Part shown: piece after piece, positions 60,961 through 64,000 of the stretch
How positions within the stretch are numbered: the first letter of the stretch is position 1
Layout: each line of letters begins with the position of its first letter
Source: Fidelibacterota bacterium
GTDB lineage: Bacteria; Fidelibacterota; UBA2242; JAFGTP01
Direction: 5' to 3'
Assembly (NCBI GenBank): GCA_016934035.1
Contig: JAFGTP010000046.1
Coordinates: forward strand, 23,435-87,434
Length of the DNA stretch: 64,000 nt
Translations under genes and position numbers: made by a program
The notes under the pieces: model-generated
Database searches by the model: none
What the model was told of the DNA's origin: nothing
The model's input: only the letters and a program-made list of their open reading frames with translations

Positions 60961-62970
60961 ATGGAAAAAGGAATATTTGTTGGTTTAAATCTATCAAAGA
61001 AAAAAGGTACTATATCTGGACATTTACAAGTCAAAAGTAAAAAATACGACTTACATTCAAGTAATTTTATTCTTACTATGGAAATGAATAATCAGGAATG
61101 TAATGTTGAAATAGTAAATGGTAATAAAATTGGATCAGTAATTTTTAAAGGCACTGAAATAAATAAAGAAATAAATAAGCCGGTGACTACTAATCAAAAG
61201 TCCATGTACGAAATAAAAAAAGAAATTGAATTGAAAGAAAGAAAACAAGAATTGCTTGAACAAAACAATAAATCTGATAGTCTATACCTTGATCCTGCAA
61301 ATGCTCCCTATAATTTTGTTCCGGTTAATAAAGATATTGTGGAAATTGAAAAACCAAAGGATTTTGATACTTATCACGATGATAAAAATACCGGGTATAT
61401 TGACCTTGAGATTGAAACCAAAACACCACTTTTTATAGGCGATAATGAAAATTCACCTGAATTCTATAACAAAGGTGGTCAGTACAGAATTCCGGGCAGT
61501 TCCATGCGTGGTATGCTGCGGAACCTGGTGGAAATCGCCAGTTACAGCCGAATGGAATTTGTGGATGATACCCGGCTGTTTTACAGATCATTTTCAGATA
61601 AATGCCATGCCATCAGAGATGAATATAAAAACAATATGATTCCTGATGATACTGAGGGCAATTCTATGAACCAGATGAAGTCTGGTGTCTTGTATAAATG
61701 TGGGTTAGACTATTTTATTATTCCATCTCCGAAGCCTTTTGAATCTATAGATAAGAAAGAATCCAAGCCGATCATCAGTAAGCTTAGAGAACAATATAGA
61801 GAACCCGGCTATTATAAGGTCAATGAAAATAAGTACATTGTTGTACCGGGTAAAAAATTCTGGCAAAGGAACCAGAAAAAAATGTACGATTATATTGTCT
61901 GGGCAGATTTAGATAAAAACAGCCCAAAATTAAAACAGTTATCTGAACGAGATATTGATGATTATAGAGAAGATAAAAATCGAAGCGCTGAGTATTATGC
62001 AAAAGATTTATTAAAAGAAACTCAGAAAACAACTTTTGTTCCCTGTTTTTATGTAGACTGGAAAGATAAAGATGGCAATAACCGAATCTCCTTTGGTCAT
62101 ACCAAATTATTCCGTCTGGCTTATTATAAAACTATCTGTCAACATCTGCCAAAACCACATCAAAATGAAGATAATTTATTGGATATTGCAACAGCCATTT
62201 TTGGTAAAGAAGAAAAGTTTCCTACCAGGCTGTTTATAGAAGATATGATTATGAATAGAGACAGTTATGATAAAGTTTCTAAAAACTTTAAGTATTTAAA
62301 AATTCTTGGGTCACCGAATCCAACCTCATTTCAGTTGTATCTCGAACAGTCAAATAAAAATATCCGCAAATTAAAACATTATAATGATGATGTGTTAATA
62401 AATGGTTACAAAATGTACTGGCATAAATCAGGTGAAAATTGGTTTGAAACTGATAATGAATTAATTCTGAAAGATCAGAAAAAAGAAATAAGCAAACAAC
62501 TTTATCAGGCAATCAAACCCATTGACGAAGGTGCTACCTTCAAAGGACGTATCCGGTTTGAAAATTTGACGGATGAAGAATTGGGAGCACTTATGTTTGT
62601 CATCAACCTACCAAATGAATGTTGCCATAAAATTGGTAAAGGAAAACCTTATGGTTTAGGTTCCATAAAAATCAAGAGCCAACTACATTTATCAGATCGT
62701 AAGAAACGATATTCTGATTTTTTCGCGGAACTTAATGAAGTACCGGCACCCAGCGATCCATCTAAATTTACAAGTATATTTGAGAAACTGGTCATGGAAA
62801 AATTGAATGAAACATCTGGTTCATTATGGAATATTGATAGATTAAAAGTATTAAAAAGACTACTGGATTTTGATAATAAACCAAATGATTTAAAAACAAA
62901 ATATATGGAATTAGATACATTTAAAAATCGTCAAGTTCTTCCAAATCCGCTTGAGGTAAAATTACCATGA
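60961..62970 (+). CDS. Cas7 with large insertion, TIGR03986-type RAMP protein
   Basis: 669 residues. An N-terminal extension of about 110 residues (low-complexity, charged) precedes the family start PYNFVPVNKDIVEIEKPKDF at about 116-135. The RAMP core has TPLFIGDNENSPEFYNKGGQ at 155-174, then YRIPGSSMRGMLRNLVEIAS, and the glycine loop GKGKPYGLG at about 559-567. Between them lies an insertion of roughly 350 residues. No aspartate sits at the usual Cas7 cutting position (NSPEFYNKGG), so this subunit may not cleave. The stop overlaps cas6 by four bases. Confidence 0.78.
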   Translation: MEKGIFVGLNLSKKKGTISGHLQVKSKKYDLHSSNFILTMEMNNQECNVEIVNGNKIGSVIFKGTEINKEINKPVTTNQKSMYEIKKEIELKERKQELLEQNNKSDSLYLDPANAPYNFVPVNKDIVEIEKPKDFDTYHDDKNTGYIDLEIETKTPLFIGDNENSPEFYNKGGQYRIPGSSMRGMLRNLVEIASYSRMEFVDDTRLFYRSFSDKCHAIRDEYKNNMIPDDTEGNSMNQMKSGVLYKCGLDYFIIPSPKPFESIDKKESKPIISKLREQYREPGYYKVNENKYIVVPGKKFWQRNQKKMYDYIVWADLDKNSPKLKQLSERDIDDYREDKNRSAEYYAKDLLKETQKTTFVPCFYVDWKDKDGNNRISFGHTKLFRLAYYKTICQHLPKPHQNEDNLLDIATAIFGKEEKFPTRLFIEDMIMNRDSYDKVSKNFKYLKILGSPNPTSFQLYLEQSNKNIRKLKHYNDDVLINGYKMYWHKSGENWFETDNELILKDQKKEISKQLYQAIKPIDEGATFKGRIRFENLTDEELGALMFVINLPNECCHKIGKGKPYGLGSIKIKSQLHLSDRKKRYSDFFAELNEVPAPSDPSKFTSIFEKLVMEKLNETSGSLWNIDRLKVLKRLLDFDNKPNDLKTKYMELDTFKNRQVLPNPLEVKLP

Positions 62971-63854
62971 CCCTCCCGGACCACCTGATCCTGAATTTTC
63001 ACATAAAGTTCAGGGAAGAAGCGAAATTGCAAAAGCACCTCTACTCATCCTTCAGAGGTGCTTTCGGCCATGCCCTGAAGCAGGTGAGTTGCCTCTATCT
63101 GACCGGAGAATGTAGAAATTGCATTCAGAAAAAAGAGTGCGACTACAACTACATTTTTGAGACGCCGGTGAGTGAGGATACGGACTTTTACCAGGCGGGT
63201 GAATATGCCTCACACCCCTACGTGCTGGTGCCGCCATTGGCTGATCTGAATTCATTTTCTATCACGTTGTTTGGCCGTGGTGTCAGCAAGTGGAAAACCG
63301 TTGTCAGGGCCGTTCAGCGGATGGGGCCATTGGGCATTGGCAGCAGCCGTGAAAAATTCAGGCTCTGCTCGGTAATCAGCAGCGAAACGGAAATCTGGAA
63401 TGCCGATACGCCGGGTTATTTTGACATACCGGCAAAATCTCCGTACAATCTTTTGGAGTATGGGCCTGAAATAAAAGTCTCTTTTTTTTCGCCGGCACAG
63501 ATCAGGGTCAATAAAAAATTCATCAGAGAACCGGCCTTTCACGATATCCTGCGACTCATTATCAGACGGTTGAAATCAATCAACTACTGGCACATTGATG
63601 AGGCTGCACAATTCGAAGCTGCACCTTACCTGGAAAAGGCTAAACCAGTGAAAACTTTGAGATCCAATACCCGCTGGCTGACAATTCCCCGCTACAGCAA
63701 CCGTCAGGAAACTAAAATGAAAGTAAAAGCCATGGTGGGTTCTATGGACTATAAAGGTGACTTTAGCCGGTTTAGCGAATTATTGGCCTTTGCACAAGTT
63801 GCGCATATTGGCAAAAAAACAGCCTTTGGTTTTGGAAAAATCCTGATTGAATAA
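62967..63854 (+). CDS. cas6: Cas6 pre-crRNA processing endoribonuclease
   Basis: 295 residues of the Cas6 RAMP type. YSSFRGAFGHALKQVSC at 26-42 is the family signature, with H24 and H35 as candidate catalytic histidines, followed by C42, C49, C52 and C58. RMGPLGIGSSREKF lies at about 118-131 and the C-terminal glycine-rich loop GKKTAFGFGKI at about 283-293. It cuts repeat RNA to give crRNAs. Base composition is visibly GC-richer than the other operon genes: one sampled 60-base line has 30 G+C here against 18 in the preceding gene. This suggests separate origin. Confidence 0.87.
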   Translation: MTLPDHLILNFHIKFREEAKLQKHLYSSFRGAFGHALKQVSCLYLTGECRNCIQKKECDYNYIFETPVSEDTDFYQAGEYASHPYVLVPPLADLNSFSITLFGRGVSKWKTVVRAVQRMGPLGIGSSREKFRLCSVISSETEIWNADTPGYFDIPAKSPYNLLEYGPEIKVSFFSPAQIRVNKKFIREPAFHDILRLIIRRLKSINYWHIDEAAQFEAAPYLEKAKPVKTLRSNTRWLTIPRYSNRQETKMKVKAMVGSMDYKGDFSRFSELLAFAQVAHIGKKTAFGFGKILIE

Positions 63855-64000
63855 TCTGGATCGGGGCTCTTTGAAATTGGGACCTTTTTATACTGCGAAA
63901 AAACCGGGTCTACCGACGAGAAAATCACTGTCCGCATTTTTTGAAAATTGTAACCTTATGAAAATAATAAAGTTGTCTCAAAATGTGGCTTTGGACAATG
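63855..64000. other. Region after cas6, no gene or repeat seen
   Basis: 146 bases without a convincing ORF, repeat or hairpin. A CRISPR leader or array may lie beyond the window. The last bases hold an eight-base match to the tRNA-Thr 3' end, which is too short to mean anything by itself. Confidence 0.4.

Noticed and set aside
53086..63854. Type III-E (single-protein gRAMP) system
   Set aside because: Cas10 and separate Cas5 and Cas7 subunits are present and the Cas7 units are not joined in one chain, so III-D fits and III-E does not.
63983..63990. ATGTGGCT near the window end equals the last bases of tRNA-Thr and could be an attachment repeat
   Set aside because: Only eight bases match and the same string also occurs elsewhere (for example in the hairpin near 23720), so it is not evidence of an att site.

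Overview
The window looks like a chromosomal segment of an uncultured-type bacterium of the Fibrobacterota-Chlorobiota-Bacteroidota (FCB) superphylum. Evidence: a secreted subtilase ending in a type IX-secretion-like sorting domain, a lipoprotein of the Bacteroidota Ig-like type, a Na+-translocating NADH:quinone oxidoreductase (NQR), paired DUF4097-type envelope proteins behind an ECF sigma factor, and a flagellin, which is rare in true Bacteroidota. No 16S rRNA gene is present, so placement below superphylum is a guess (a Calditrichota, Marinimicrobia or KSB1-like lineage would fit).

Layout. 1-5.6 kb (+): end of a dihydroorotate-dehydrogenase-like gene, then nqrB-C-D-(33-codon ORF)-E-M-F with no nqrA in view. 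5.59-5.84 kb: a decayed, internally deleted remnant of cydB (cytochrome bd oxidase subunit II). 6.3-11.1 kb (-): surface polysaccharide genes (two glycosyltransferases, a flippase, a FemAB/GNAT-like transferase). 11.2-18.6 kb (-): tandem CNNM/CorC-type membrane proteins, a TGS-like nucleoside kinase, pcm, glgC and a PAP2 protein. 18.7-18.9 kb: tRNA-Glu and tRNA-His in one unit with promoter and terminator. 19-22.5 kb (+): ispG, a YrdC-type t6A synthase and an MsbA-like ABC exporter with ATGA overlaps. 22.6-25.3 kb (-): sialidase-like protein and gpmI. 25.6-31.1 kb (+): subtilase, then ECF sigma, anti-sigma and two DUF4097-type proteins. 31.1-35.4 kb (-): pyrimidine salvage operon cdd-udk-tdk-thioredoxin and an M23 peptidase. 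35.5-42.7 kb: possible leader-peptide unit, rqcH-like gene, excisionase-type HTH gene with a flagellin that has a good sigma-28 promoter, lipoprotein, dapF, manC. 42.7-47 kb (-): small membrane and metabolic genes. 47.5-51.3 kb (-): a LicC / sulfotransferase / CDP-glycerol transferase / LicD decoration cluster and a short asparaginase, then trxB and tRNA-Thr.

53.1-63.9 kb (+) is the most notable part: a nine-gene type III-D CRISPR-Cas operon directly behind tRNA-Thr. Order: TIGR02584-like CARF protein, CARF-PD-(D/E)XK-type effector, HD-less Cas10 with intact GGDD, a single Cas7, Csx10 (Cas5) with a long helical tail, a fused double Cas7 (Cas7-2x), Csx19, a large TIGR03986-type Cas7 with insertion, and Cas6. 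The set matches the parts list of the fused III-D2/III-Dv effector, except that Cas7 and Cas5 are separate genes divided by one in-frame stop codon that directly abuts the next ATG. With no HD nuclease, interference is expected to depend on Cas7 RNA cleavage plus cyclic-oligoadenylate signalling to the CARF effector. No CRISPR array or cas1/cas2 is seen before the window ends 146 bases after cas6.
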